From Rhizobium sp. P32RR-XVIII (GTDB taxonomy: Bacteria; Pseudomonadota; Alphaproteobacteria; Rhizobiales; Rhizobiaceae): a stretch of DNA of 64,000 bases. Below the pieces are notes generated by a model. That model did not search any database, was not told where the DNA came from, and saw only the letters and a program-made list of their open reading frames with translations. Positions 19,018 to 26,670 of this stretch are shown one piece after another (positions within the stretch are counted from its first letter, which is position 1; each line of letters opens with the position of its first letter). Both the position numbers and the translations under genes were made by a program. The stretch is from positions 806,001 to 870,000 of the forward strand of contig NZ_JABAIH010000002.1 of the NCBI RefSeq assembly GCF_012641395.1. Direction: 5' to 3'.

Positions 19018-19886
19018 TCAGCGCTCCGACGCCAGCTTCGACAGATACTGTCCGTAAGCGCTCTTGCCGAGCTTTTCAGCGAGCTTCACGAGGTCGTCCT
19101 GTGAGATGTAACCCATGCGCCAGGCGACTTCCTCGGGGCAGGCGACCTTGAAGCCCTGCCGCTTTTCGAGCGTGCTGACGAAACCCGCAGCGTCGAGCAG
19201 GCTGTCCGGGTGCCGGTATCGAGCCAGGCAAAGCCCCGGCCCATCAGTTCCACGAAGAGCTGCCCGCGCTCGAGATAGGCGCGATTGATATCGGTGATCT
19301 CCAGCTCACCGCGCGGTGACGGCTTGAGATTGGCCGCGATATCGACCACCTGCTGGTCGTAGAAATAGAGGCCGGTTACCGCCCAGTTGGATTTCGGCTG
19401 CCTGGGCTTTTCCTCGATCGAGAGCGCATTCATGTTCGCGTCGAAGCCGACGACGCCGTAGCGTTCCGGGTCGGTGACGTGGTAGGCGAACACGGTTGCG
19501 CCTTCCTTTCGGCTCGTCCCCGATTTCATGATTTCGGGCAGCCCGTGCCCGTAAAAGATGTTGTCTCCGAGGACCAGCGCGGAGCTGTCGCCATGCACGA
19601 AATCGGCGCCGATGATGAAGGCCTGGGCAAGGCCGTCGGGGCTCGGCTGTACGGCATAGGTCAGCGAAATGCCCCACTGCGAGCCATCACCAAGCAGCCG
19701 CTTGAGGGCTTCGGCATCATGCGGCGTGGTGATGATCAGGATGTCCCTGATGTCGGCAAGCATGAGTGTCGTTAGCGGATAATAGATCATCGGCTTGTCG
19801 TAGACGGGCATCAACTGCTTCGAGACAGCCTGGGTGATCGGATGCAAGCGCGATCCCGTGCCGCCGGCGAGAATAATTCCCTTCAT
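19018..19886 (-). pseudogene. rfbA: Glucose-1-phosphate thymidylyltransferase RfbA/RmlA, frameshifted near C-terminus
   Basis: The first ~225 residues are an intact Rml[19 protein letters not shown] (nucleotide motif), [30 protein letters not shown], and [11 protein letters not shown]. After WLDTGT the frame is lost: at about 19204-19212 one base is missing relative to the expected THDSLLDA reading. The in-frame continuation is out-of-family and stops at 19086. In the other frame the normal RmlA C-terminus is fully readable ([16 protein letters not shown] to SKLASER), ending at 19018. The break removes the C-terminal helices, which help dimer packing and may or may not abolish activity. RmlA makes dTDP-glucose for dTDP-rhamnose; no other rml gene is near. 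A sequencing error is the main alternative. Confidence 0.8.
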
Positions 19887-19923
19887 GCTCTCTTTCTAAA
19901 TTGCTTTGTTAAAAGGCTCTTGC

Positions 19924-20676
19924 GTGACAATCTTCATAGACGCCGAATTTCAGAAGCCGACCGCGAAGGTTCGCGACAAATGCCCCCACTGTCAGTCGGC
20001 GCTCTACTGCGAGAAATGCGAAAAGCATCCAGAACATAGGCCCTATGCGAAACAGGCCATTCGGGCGTTGATGATGGCAGCAGATGGGGAGTGTGAAGAA
20101 GCGACCGCGGCTTTGCTCGACCAGACCCGGAATAGCCTTATGCACGGGGCTACACTTAGGGAAATTGAAAGCACGCTACCTGATCCGCACGAAAGCGTGG
20201 TCGACATCTTGGGACGAATCCTGCTGAACGCCCTCGTCACGCAGTTCCCGAAAGAGGTGGTCGAGGGCGCATACATGGGTCTTCCTTCGACTTATTTGCA
20301 CTACAAAGTCAATGCGTCTGCCCATCTGCAGACGGTTGTCCCTTTGGATCAGGAGGGGCATTTTGATCTTGAGTTCAAAGGTTTTTCGATGACGATGGTG
20401 CCGCCCGGGCCAACGCAGAGCGCTTTGCCATCAGTGCTTAGATTGACACATGAGCAATACGACCGACTACGGTATCTAAGCTATTCGACCGGCGACCATC
20501 AAGAAATGCTCAAACGCATCCAGGCCCGGGAGCAGGGCGGCTATATCTACGTGCGCGTACTGGCAACGGACATGACTAGAATCCGGGAGGCTGTGGAAAA
20601 GAAGGAGGAAGGGGCATGGCAGGACCTGTTCCGCGAGATTTTCGAGCATGCCGAAGAGCCCCCGGCGTCGGAATAA
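19924..20676 (+). CDS. Hypothetical protein with zinc-knuckle-like N-terminus and HEPN-type RX4H motif
   Basis: 250 aa from the GTG at 19924 (a TTG at 19906 is possible). The N-terminus has CPHCQSALYCEKC, a compact four-Cys zinc-ribbon-like motif. Residues 60-100 are helical and include TRNSLMHG, an R-x4-H motif as in HEPN-domain RNases and related proteins sometimes annotated as MauJ-like. The rest is soluble with mixed beta and helix (FDLEFKGFSMTMVPPG) and no membrane segment. It lies between a broken rfbA and a recombinase remnant next to tRNA-Glu, which marks it as accessory, possibly defence-related. Function is not known; the HEPN reading is from one motif only. Confidence 0.65.
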   Translation: MTIFIDAEFQKPTAKVRDKCPHCQSALYCEKCEKHPEHRPYAKQAIRALMMAADGECEEATAALLDQTRNSLMHGATLREIESTLPDPHESVVDILGRILLNALVTQFPKEVVEGAYMGLPSTYLHYKVNASAHLQTVVPLDQEGHFDLEFKGFSMTMVPPGPTQSALPSVLRLTHEQYDRLRYLSYSTGDHQEMLKRIQAREQGGYIYVRVLATDMTRIREAVEKKEEGAWQDLFREIFEHAEEPPASE

Positions 20677-20692
20677 GGCTGCTTAGGCGCTT

Positions 20693-20898
20693 CACGGACT
20701 CAGAAGGACTTTTGCTAGCCGAATCGCCGAGAGCGGGGCGGACCTGTTCGCCGTGCAAAAGAGCTTCGGGCACGCGAGCCTACCACTACGGTTGCATACC
20801 TCAACGAACTGAATGCCGAACCAATGGCGCAACGCGCCGCCGCCGCTGCAAGCAAGCGCAACGCCGAAGTGAAGAGACTTCGCGCCGCCGAAAACTGA
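20693..20898 (+). pseudogene. C-terminal remnant of a tyrosine recombinase (integrase), frameshifted
   Basis: Plus-strand reading from 20693 gives HGLRRTFASRIAESGADLF, then AVQKSFGHASL. This matches the box II H-x-x-R motif and the following GHxS motif of phage-type tyrosine recombinases. At about 20790 the frame shifts by one and TTTVAYLNELNAEP continues, supplying the expected nucleophile Tyr (TVAY), down to a TGA at 20896-20898. No start and no N-terminal half remain. It ends 53 bp from the 3' end of a tRNA-Glu gene, the normal position for an integrase of an element inserted there. This is a relic of an integrated element. Confidence 0.75.
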
Positions 20899-20951
20899 AT
20901 CACTTATCGATTTGCGACTAGGCAATATAAATGATTGATTTTGCTCACGAA

Positions 20952-21026
20952 TGGCACGCCCTAGGGGAGTCGAACCCCTCTTCCCAGAATGAAAATCTGG
21001 TGTCCTAACCGATAGACGAAGGGCGC
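20952..21026 (-). tRNA. tRNA-Glu (anticodon TTC), copy 1
   Basis: 75 nt with encoded CCA. Acceptor stem GCGCCCT / AGGGCGT (G-U at 1:72). Anticodon stem CCAGA / TCTGG with loop TTTTCAT gives anticodon TTC. T arm GAGGGGTTCGACTCCCC. Identical to the copy at 21400-21474. Confidence 0.95.
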
Positions 21027-21077
21027 TTCCTTCGTGGTGGCGCCCTTATAGTCAGCACCTTTGTGCACCGCAAGCGG
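20952..21077. repeat. 126-bp direct repeat, copy 1 (tRNA-Glu plus 5' flank)
   Basis: The segment matches 21400-21525 with only two mismatches, both in the upstream flank. It contains the whole tRNA-Glu(TTC) gene and about 50 bp of upstream DNA, including a hairpin-prone GGCGCCC segment. The offset between copies is 448 bp, and the tRNA-Glu(CTC) gene lies between them. Confidence 0.9.
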
Positions 21078-21250
21078 CAAAATACGAAAATATTGCGATT
21101 GCGCAGATTTTTTCGAGGCTTGTGGAAAATGGATGTCGGCGAGGTAAGCGGCCGCCTCGTGCGGACGAGGGGCATCATGGCCATAGGGACGTGGTCAACC
21201 GTCGCGCATGCGTGGCTTGTCGATCCGCAGCCGCTAGCCTTCATGCAGGG

Positions 21251-21327
21251 TGGTACGCCCGACGGGATTCGAACCCGTGATCTACGCCGTGAGAGGGCGT
21301 TGTCCTGGACCGCTAGACGACGGGCGC
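21251..21327 (-). tRNA. tRNA-Glu (anticodon CTC)
   Basis: 77 nt with encoded CCA. Acceptor GCGCCCG / CGGGCGT. Anticodon stem ACGCC / GGCGT with loop CTCTCAC gives CTC. T arm ACGGGTTCGAATCCCGT. It lies between the two tRNA-Glu(TTC) copies. Confidence 0.95.
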
Positions 21328-21399
21328 GGTCGCACAGACATCAGATAATAACGCTGAGCGCTTTGACAAGCACGCGCAATCGGGGATCGATGAGAAAAG

Positions 21400-21474
21400 T
21401 GGCACGCCCTAGGGGAGTCGAACCCCTCTTCCCAGAATGAAAATCTGGTGTCCTAACCGATAGACGAAGGGCGC
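21400..21474 (-). tRNA. tRNA-Glu (anticodon TTC), copy 2
   Basis: Identical over its full 75 nt to the copy at 20952-21026: same acceptor (GCGCCCT / AGGGCGT), anticodon loop TTTTCAT and CCA end. This copy is the farther one from the recombinase remnant. Confidence 0.95.
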
Positions 21475-21525
21475 TTCCTTCGTGGTGGCGCCCTTATAGT
21501 CAGCGCTTTTGTGCACCGCAAGCGG
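21400..21525. repeat. 126-bp direct repeat, copy 2
   Basis: Second copy of the tRNA-Glu(TTC) segment at 20952-21077. Beyond 21525 the two flanks diverge completely, so the unit ends sharply. Confidence 0.9.
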
Positions 21526-21672
21526 GAATTTTGCTTTTCTTCAAAAAAGTGACATGAAAATCCACGCTAGCGCAAAAAGCTGAATATCCGATGTGAATCA
21601 ATGGGCTGCTGGCCATCCTTCGTGCGGACATACCCGTCCTGCCGTTAGGCGAAGTAACAGATCGCGGTCTTG

Positions 21673-22740
21673 TCAGATCGCCGGTCCGCGCAGCGTTCGC
21701 CTCTGTCCCGCACCGCAGCCCCAGTTCCAATCACGGTTTTTGCCGGTATCCACATGGACGGATTCGGTGTCGCAATAGGTCCCCACGCCGCCACGGTCGG
21801 GCAGCGAGCGAACATAGGCGGCAATGTCCCATTTGGAGACGCCGGCGACCTGGATGTCGGCGGCATCGCACGTCTTGTGCATCGATTCTTCGGCGCCGCC
21901 GACCATGCGGTTGTGCTCGGGATCGCGATATCCGGACGTCACCATGACCGGCTTTCCGAAATGGCTTTCGATCGTTTTGATGACATGCAGCAGATTGGGT
22001 TTGAAGCAACTGACCTCCACATCGCCGTTCTGGATATTGAGACCGTTCGGCGCAACGCGGGTCATGCCCGGCAGGGACGCCTTCTGGAGAAGGCCGGAAA
22101 GGCTGTCGAGGAGGTTCTGTTTCGGCGCGGCATAGAGCGCATTCATCGATCCGGCCTTGAGGCTGCCTGCGATAGCTGCCGTCTCGACGGAGGGGGCCAG
22201 CTTCGTGCTGGTGTTCTGGGATGATTGCTGCGGTAGCGGAAATTCGCCGGACTGCGGTGCCGGGGCAGGCTGGGACGGGGCGCTGAAGACGCTGCTGCGC
22301 GTCGCGTCGACACCGGGAGAGGGTGCATAGGCGGTGGCATCGGACGGCTGAACGATCGTCGAGCTGCTGTTGTTCTGCGGAATCGCCGGCGGGGCCGAAA
22401 AGATGCTCATGGCGTTGGCGTTGATCCGGGTCTGCTGCATCACCATGCCGCCGATATTGGCGGGCTGCATGGCGGCCGCGGAGGCCGGCATGGATTGAGG
22501 CGAGTTCTGGGCTGCCGTCGCAGGCCGCGCGCCGGAGACATTGGTGACCGTCGGATCGCGATAGGTGCCCTTGGCCTTGCCCGGCGTCTTTGCGGCAAGC
22601 TGCTCCGCCGCGGGATCGGTAGGCGCGGCGGCAGCGGAATCGAGCGCCTTCTGATTCGATACGCAGCCGGAAAGCGCAAGGGCCGCGGCGGCGATCAGAA
22701 GCACGCCCTGAGCGCGTATCCGCTTTTCGATAATGAGCAA
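21673..22740 (-). CDS. Peptidase M15A-type lipoprotein (D-Ala-D-Ala carboxypeptidase-like)
   Basis: 355 aa from a TTG at 22740, preceded by AAGGAG; no better ATG exists upstream of the signal sequence. The lipobox LALSGC places Cys26 at the lipid-attachment site, and a low-complexity Pro/Ala/Ser linker fills residues 30-190. The C-terminal domain carries the M15 zinc motif: H288 and D295 in SMHKTCDAAD (S-x-H-x-x-x-x-x-x-D) and H329 in ESVHVD. Such proteins trim peptidoglycan peptides in the periplasm. The DRGGVGTYCDT segment is typical of the M15A/DUF882 group. It stands alone next to the tRNA-Glu cluster. Confidence 0.87.
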   Translation of the reverse strand: MLIIEKRIRAQGVLLIAAAALALSGCVSNQKALDSAAAAPTDPAAEQLAAKTPGKAKGTYRDPTVTNVSGARPATAAQNSPQSMPASAAAMQPANIGGMVMQQTRINANAMSIFSAPPAIPQNNSSSTIVQPSDATAYAPSPGVDATRSSVFSAPSQPAPAPQSGEFPLPQQSSQNTSTKLAPSVETAAIAGSLKAGSMNALYAAPKQNLLDSLSGLLQKASLPGMTRVAPNGLNIQNGDVEVSCFKPNLLHVIKTIESHFGKPVMVTSGYRDPEHNRMVGGAEESMHKTCDAADIQVAGVSKWDIAAYVRSLPDRGGVGTYCDTESVHVDTGKNRDWNWGCGAGQRRTLRGPAI

Positions 22741-22896
22741 CCGACCGGTCTCCTTGGATGCCGAAGACGCGGCGAATGGGGCCGTCTTCTGCTTCGAGTC
22801 GGCCGGAGAGTGCCTGTGGAGCAGGCTTGCAGCAAGCGCGAACCGGGCGCCGGGACCTGAAATCGCAAAAGCTGCAAGCCTCGCTAAAGCCTCGGC

Positions 22897-23337
22897 TTAC
22901 CAGACGCCGGTATTGCCCATCGAGAGCCAGGGCTCGGCTGCAGGAAGGCTGGCGTCCTTCTGAAGAATTTCGATAGAGATGCCGTCAGGCGAACGCACGA
23001 AGGCCATGCGGCCGTCGCGCGGCGGACGGTTGATGGTGATTCCCTTATCCATCAGGTGCTGGCAGGTGGCATAAATGTCGTCCACCTCATACGCCAGATG
23101 GCCGAAGTTGCGTCCACCGGTGTAATCCTCGATGTCCCAGTTGTAGGTGAGTTCGAGACACGGGGCGCCATTTCGCTCCGCATTCGTGCTATCCTCGTCC
23201 GCAGCGAGGAAAACCAGCGTGTAGCGGCCTTTCTCGTTTTCGGAGCGGCGAATTTCCTTCAAACCGAATAGCGTGCAATAGAAATGAAGCGACGCATCGA
23301 GATCCTTCACGCGGACCATGGTGTGGAGATAACGCAT
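22897..23337 (-). CDS. gloA: Lactoylglutathione lyase (glyoxalase I)
   Basis: 146 aa, one vicinal-oxygen-chelate domain pair. It converts the methylglyoxal-glutathione hemithioacetal to S-lactoylglutathione. Metal and family motifs are visible: [16 protein letters not shown] (metal His5), [26 protein letters not shown] and IEILQKD (C-terminal metal Glu). Length and motif spacing fit bacterial GloA, probably of the Ni-dependent short type. About 20 residues follow the domain. Confidence 0.93.
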   Translation of the reverse strand: MRYLHTMVRVKDLDASLHFYCTLFGLKEIRRSENEKGRYTLVFLAADEDSTNAERNGAPCLELTYNWDIEDYTGGRNFGHLAYEVDDIYATCQHLMDKGITINRPPRDGRMAFVRSPDGISIEILQKDASLPAAEPWLSMGNTGVW

Positions 23338-23471
23338 TCTATTTCCTTTCTAAATGCGGGGTGTCCCGTTATGCGGCAGAACGTAAGCTTCGGGCAAGTC
23401 ACACGGTTAAGATGAGCAACTGGGAATAATTGAAAAGTAGGGCTTGCGCTGATCCGTTACCAAGATGTTAA

Positions 23472-23485
23472 TCTTGATATCAAGA
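23472..23485. promoter_or_regulatory. Perfect 14-bp palindrome TCTTGATATCAAGA upstream of cold-shock gene
   Basis: A fully symmetric 14-mer sits 46 bp before the ATG of the double cold-shock protein, in an AT-rich promoter-like stretch flanked by TTAA-containing sequence. Its place and symmetry fit an operator for a dimeric regulator; which one is unknown. Confidence 0.45.
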
Positions 23486-23530
23486 ATCAGTTAACCGTAA
23501 CAGTGTGACGCGTATTGAGGGACTGGCGAC

Positions 23531-24109
23531 ATGGCTGACAGGATTTCATCGAAGGAATTCACGCATATCGACGAGTTGTCCGGAGATGCCGTCGATCTCG
23601 TTGAAATCACCGGCGTCGTCAAATGGTTCGATGTGGCCAAAGGCTTCGGCTTCATCGTCCCGGACAACGGAATGCAGGACGTTCTCCTGCACGTCACATG
23701 CCTCCGCCGCGACGGTTACCAGACAATTCTCGAAGGCACGCGCATCGTCGCACTGATCCAGCGCCGCGAGCGGGGCTATCAGGCCTTCAAGATTCTCTCG
23801 ATGGATCAGTCGACCGCCGTCCATCCGTCGCAGCTGCCGCCGGTGCGCACCCATGTGCAGGTCACCGCGACGAGCGGTCTCGAGCGTGCACTGGTGAAGT
23901 GGTTCAACCGGACGAAGGGCTTCGGCTTCCTGACGCGCGGCGAGGGAACGGAAGATATCTTCGTGCACATGGAAACGCTGCGCCGTTTCGGCTTGACGGA
24001 GCTTCGCCCCGGCCAGGTGGTGCTCGTTCGCTATGGCGACGGCGACAAGGGGCTGATGGCGGCGGAAATCCACCCCGACATGCCGAGCCCGGCTAGCCGG
24101 TCGCACTGA
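23531..24109 (+). CDS. Double cold-shock-domain protein
   Basis: 192 aa with two CSD units, a form frequent in alphaproteobacteria. Domain 1 (residues about 25-95) has [18 protein letters not shown] (RNP1 KGFGFI) and [10 protein letters not shown] (a degenerate RNP2, normally VFVH). Domain 2 (about 115-185) has [18 protein letters not shown] and [11 protein letters not shown], a fuller RNP1/RNP2 pair. It should bind ssRNA or ssDNA in the cytoplasm and act in stress or stationary-phase gene control. The stop overlaps the ATG of the next gene (TGATG), so DUF192 is coupled. Confidence 0.93.
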   Translation: MADRISSKEFTHIDELSGDAVDLVEITGVVKWFDVAKGFGFIVPDNGMQDVLLHVTCLRRDGYQTILEGTRIVALIQRRERGYQAFKILSMDQSTAVHPSQLPPVRTHVQVTATSGLERALVKWFNRTKGFGFLTRGEGTEDIFVHMETLRRFGLTELRPGQVVLVRYGDGDKGLMAAEIHPDMPSPASRSH

Positions 24110-24594
24110 TGTCACGCGGCTCTGCAATGAACATCGTCAAAAGCGCCTTGTTGGCGCTTTTTTTCATGATCGCGGCACCGGCGCTCGCCCAGCAAGAGAT
24201 GCATTTCGACAAGGAGCCGCTGGTGATCCAGACGGCCACCGGCAAGATGCTGAATTTCACGGTCGAGATCGCCACCACCAACGAGCAGCGCGAATACGGG
24301 CTGATGTTCCGCAAGGAAATGCCCGAGAATGCCGGAATGATCTTCGACTTCGGCGAGTCACGGCGGGTGTCCATGTGGATGGAGAATACCATCCTGCCGC
24401 TGGACATGCTCTTCATCGATAGCGGCGGCACGATCCGTCACATCAAGGAGAATGCCACTCCCTATTCGCGGGACATCATCGATTCGATAGGCGAGGTGAA
24501 ATACGTCGTCGAGCTGAATGCCGGTGTCGTCAAGAAGCTCGGGATCAAGGTCGGTGATAAGGTTGCGAGCCCTACGACCACGAGAAAGAAGTAG
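24109..24594 (+). CDS. DUF192 secreted protein
   Basis: 161 aa from the ATG at 24109, which overlaps the cold-shock stop; an in-frame ATG at 24127 would still give a full signal peptide (LLALFFMIAAPALAQQ). The mature DUF192 domain has EIATTNEQREYGLMFRKEMP, SMWMENTILPLDMLFID and VKYVVELNAG, the three hallmark blocks. DUF192 proteins are small exported beta-barrels of unknown biochemical role, found in the periplasm. Coupling to the cold-shock gene suggests joint expression rather than shared function. Confidence 0.88.
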   Translation: MSRGSAMNIVKSALLALFFMIAAPALAQQEMHFDKEPLVIQTATGKMLNFTVEIATTNEQREYGLMFRKEMPENAGMIFDFGESRRVSMWMENTILPLDMLFIDSGGTIRHIKENATPYSRDIIDSIGEVKYVVELNAGVVKKLGIKVGDKVASPTTTRKK

Positions 24595-24627
24595 GCAGCA
24601 AGCCGAAGCGCCGCGCCCCTCTCCGAA

Positions 24628-24825
24628 TTACTGCTTTTTCGCCGCCTTGGCATCCGCCTGCATCAGCCGCTCCATGAAGAGTGCCATCTTGCGCTTGATG
24701 CTGCCGTAGGTGCCAAGCTCGAAGTCGCAGTGATAGCAGGTGATGATGTCGCTATCGACAGGCTGCGGGCGCGGAAAGTTCATGCGTGTCTTGCCGCACT
24801 TGGGGCAGGGTACTTCAACTTGCAT
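24628..24825 (-). CDS. Small zinc-ribbon protein
   Basis: 65 aa from the ATG at 24825, with GAGGAG six bases upstream. Two CxxC pairs, CPKC near residue 7 and CYHC near residue 31, form a zinc ribbon. A basic helical tail (KRKMALFMERLMQ) ends the protein. No named family; such ribbons often bind nucleic acid or other proteins. Convergent with DUF192. Confidence 0.7.
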   Translation of the reverse strand: MQVEVPCPKCGKTRMNFPRPQPVDSDIITCYHCDFELGTYGSIKRKMALFMERLMQADAKAAKKQ

Positions 24826-25465
24826 TACGGCTCCTCTGTGGGGCCAATGGCCGCCTTGGAAAAACAAACAATTCTGGAAGGATCATCGGCGGGAAGAGAT
24901 TTGACCTCCCGACCGGGTCCCAAACCAACCTTTTCAAGACCCATTACCGATGATTCCCAGTGAATGCCAGCAGAAGACCTGAGAAGAGCCCAGGAAACTT
25001 TGGGATTGCTCTCAAGATTCCCCCATTCATGTCACACTGAACTGCACGGCCGTCGTTGGACGTAGGTCTTTGACTAACTGCCGTCACTCTACCGCCAGAC
25101 GAACAGGCAATACATCGGAAGTTTTACTTGCAGGCGCAGGCGGCCTCATCCACAATGCCGCGCCCGGCGCACTTGTGCCGGAGGACAGACGCAATCGCAT
25201 GAACTGACCATTCGAAGATGCCGCAGACGCCATGCCCACGGCGCTCAAGGGGGGAATTCGAAATGATGTTGAGCAGTTCTCTGAGAACGCTGTTTCCTAC
25301 GGCAATTCTCGTTTCGATCATTCCTCTCCCAGTTGGCGCAAAGCACCCCATTGCGTAGCAGGCCGGCAAGTTCCCTCACCAACTGAGGAACGCACGGCAA
25401 CTTGCGTCATGGGAAAACAGCCTTCGGCCCTGTCGGCATGGCTTGTCCAAACAAGGAGGAATGAC
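24826..25465. other. Gene-sparse stretch with one possible 31-aa signal-peptide ORF
   Basis: 640 bp without a confident gene. A short plus-strand ORF at 25263-25358 (start AGGGGGG-N8-ATG, product MMLSSSLRTLFPTAILVSII then PLPVGAKHPIA) reads like a signal peptide followed by an early stop, so it may be a small secreted peptide or the front of a decayed gene. A minus-strand frame (25124-25369) with many Cys near its end is less convincing. The promoter for the secreted protein at 25466 must lie near the right end. Confidence 0.4.
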
Positions 25466-25981
25466 ATGCAAATAGGAGCAAAATCGCGCGTCGCAGCAGT
25501 GATGATTCTGGGTTTTCTCGGCAGTACGGCGATGGTGCAGGCTCAAGACCAGCCCGGCATCAAGAAATACGGCTCGGAAGCAGGCTGGGACATCGTCGTG
25601 CGGCAGGACATGGGCCCCGGCTGCTTGATCGCGAAAAAACTGACCGATGACGTGCAGCTTCAGATGGGGATCGACACGAGGACCACCAGGCGTGGCTATC
25701 TGGCACTTTACACCAAGGCCGATGCCAACGTTACCAGTGGCGCGAAGCGCACCGTGATATTCGATGTTGATGGCCAGCAGTTCAGCGGAGAGGCGACCGG
25801 TCAAAAAGTCGAGGGATTTGAAGGAGCTTACACCTGGGTCAACAACCTCGACTTCATCTATGATCTTGCCAAGAAGAAGATGCTGACGATCACGCCGCAG
25901 GGGCGTCAGCCGTTCGCCGTGAGCCTTGCCGGGACCGACGCCGCCTTCAAGGCCCTGCGCACCTGCCAGGACGCTCAGTAA
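25466..25981 (+). CDS. Secreted hypothetical protein
   Basis: 171 aa from the ATG at 25466, chosen for the AAGGAGGA ribosome site. Residues 1-26 are a clear Sec signal (VAAVMILGFLGSTAMVQAQ). The mature part starts GIKKYGSEAGWDIVVRQDM, has two Cys (GPGCLIAK and a Cys four residues before the end) that could pair, and is mostly beta (YLALYTKADANVTSG, VIFDVDGQQFSGEA). I do not recognise a family; the layout recalls small IalB-like periplasmic proteins but the match is weak. It is followed by a strong terminator, so it is monocistronic. Confidence 0.75.
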   Translation: MQIGAKSRVAAVMILGFLGSTAMVQAQDQPGIKKYGSEAGWDIVVRQDMGPGCLIAKKLTDDVQLQMGIDTRTTRRGYLALYTKADANVTSGAKRTVIFDVDGQQFSGEATGQKVEGFEGAYTWVNNLDFIYDLAKKKMLTITPQGRQPFAVSLAGTDAAFKALRTCQDAQ

Positions 25982-26041
25982 GTCTCGCGTGCGTATTTCC
26001 TGTTAAGTAGATGTATCAACCCACGCGGCATCTAGAGACCA

Positions 26042-26093
26042 GCCAGCAGCGGTGGACCGTATCGAGGTCCACCGCTGCTGGCGCGTTTGTTTT
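26042..26093 (+). terminator. Strong intrinsic terminator
   Basis: A perfect 17-bp stem (26042-26058 with 26066-26082, GCCAGCAGCGGTGGACC and its complement) with a 7-base loop is followed by GCGTTTGTTTTT. It ends the transcript of the secreted protein and insulates the regulon region to its right. Confidence 0.9.
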
Positions 26094-26178
26094 TGATGAC
26101 GCCATGTTTTCTGCGTGCGTCTGTACGCGAGGTAAATGCCGGCGTAAGCGGCCGCGCGTGAGGCGTAAAGAGGCGGGC

Positions 26179-26196
26179 GTTTACAGTAACGTACTT
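26179..26196 (+). promoter_or_regulatory. Regulon operator/promoter element, site A
   Basis: GTTTACAGTAACGTACTT on the plus strand, 59 bp before the GTG of the 96-aa gene. It is one of four near-identical copies in the window (see 28405, 31433, 39591). The core TTACAGTAA is a 9-bp inverted repeat. Partial CGTAAA and CGTAAG half sites lie 15-45 bp upstream. Confidence 0.75.
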
Positions 26197-26255
26197 ACCT
26201 TTTCCGCGCAGGAGGACATACTTCCGCGACGACCCTGACAGGAGGATCGACGTCC

Positions 26256-26546
26256 GTGAGCAGGCAAGGCGGAGCTGCGGGAAACGCAATCGATGCCGCG
26301 CAGCTGGGGCTGTGGCGGCTGATGCTCAAGTTGCCTGCAATCCGCGGCCGGCTGCAAATGCTTGCTGCGAGATCGAGGCGTCTTGACGATCTCTTCGAAG
26401 CATACGAGGAGGCCAGCCGCACACTCGAACGGCTCCGGAAGGAGAGTAATCTCGCCCTGGCCAACGAATACGACACCGTCTGCTCGGACATCGAGGCGGA
26501 CGTCATCCGTTATGTCCTGCAGGGCTCCGCGGGCGCTCCTGATTGA
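26256..26546 (+). CDS. Small helical protein at head of regulator unit
   Basis: 96 aa from a GTG at 26256; AGGAGG stands about 10 bases upstream. The product is fully soluble and helical: Leu-rich LGLWRLMLKLPAIRGRLQML, then a charged coiled-coil-like part (RRLDDLFEAYEEASRTLERL) and ANEYDTVCSDIEADV. No recognised family. It is the first gene after operator site A and ends 124 bp before the membrane regulator, so both may be on one transcript. The place suggests an accessory role, for example as a partner of the regulator; this is inference. Confidence 0.6.
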   Translation: MSRQGGAAGNAIDAAQLGLWRLMLKLPAIRGRLQMLAARSRRLDDLFEAYEEASRTLERLRKESNLALANEYDTVCSDIEADVIRYVLQGSAGAPD

Positions 26547-26670
26547 CACGCGCATTTCCGAGATTGATCGCGCGTTGGTTTTTATTAGCGTTTCCGGTTG
26601 CAACTCGGTGTCAAGTCGGCGATATATGTTCGCGTTCTACTTTAGTGGCCAATGGGTACGGGCGCGGACC

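Noticed and set aside
19086..19290. Reading the 266-aa rfbA frame as an intact gene
   Set aside because: The last ~45 residues are out of family while the true C-terminus is readable in the next frame, so a frameshift is the better reading.
20616..20921. 101-aa plus frame across the integrase remnant
   Set aside because: It is in the wrong frame; the recombinase motifs are in the other two frames.
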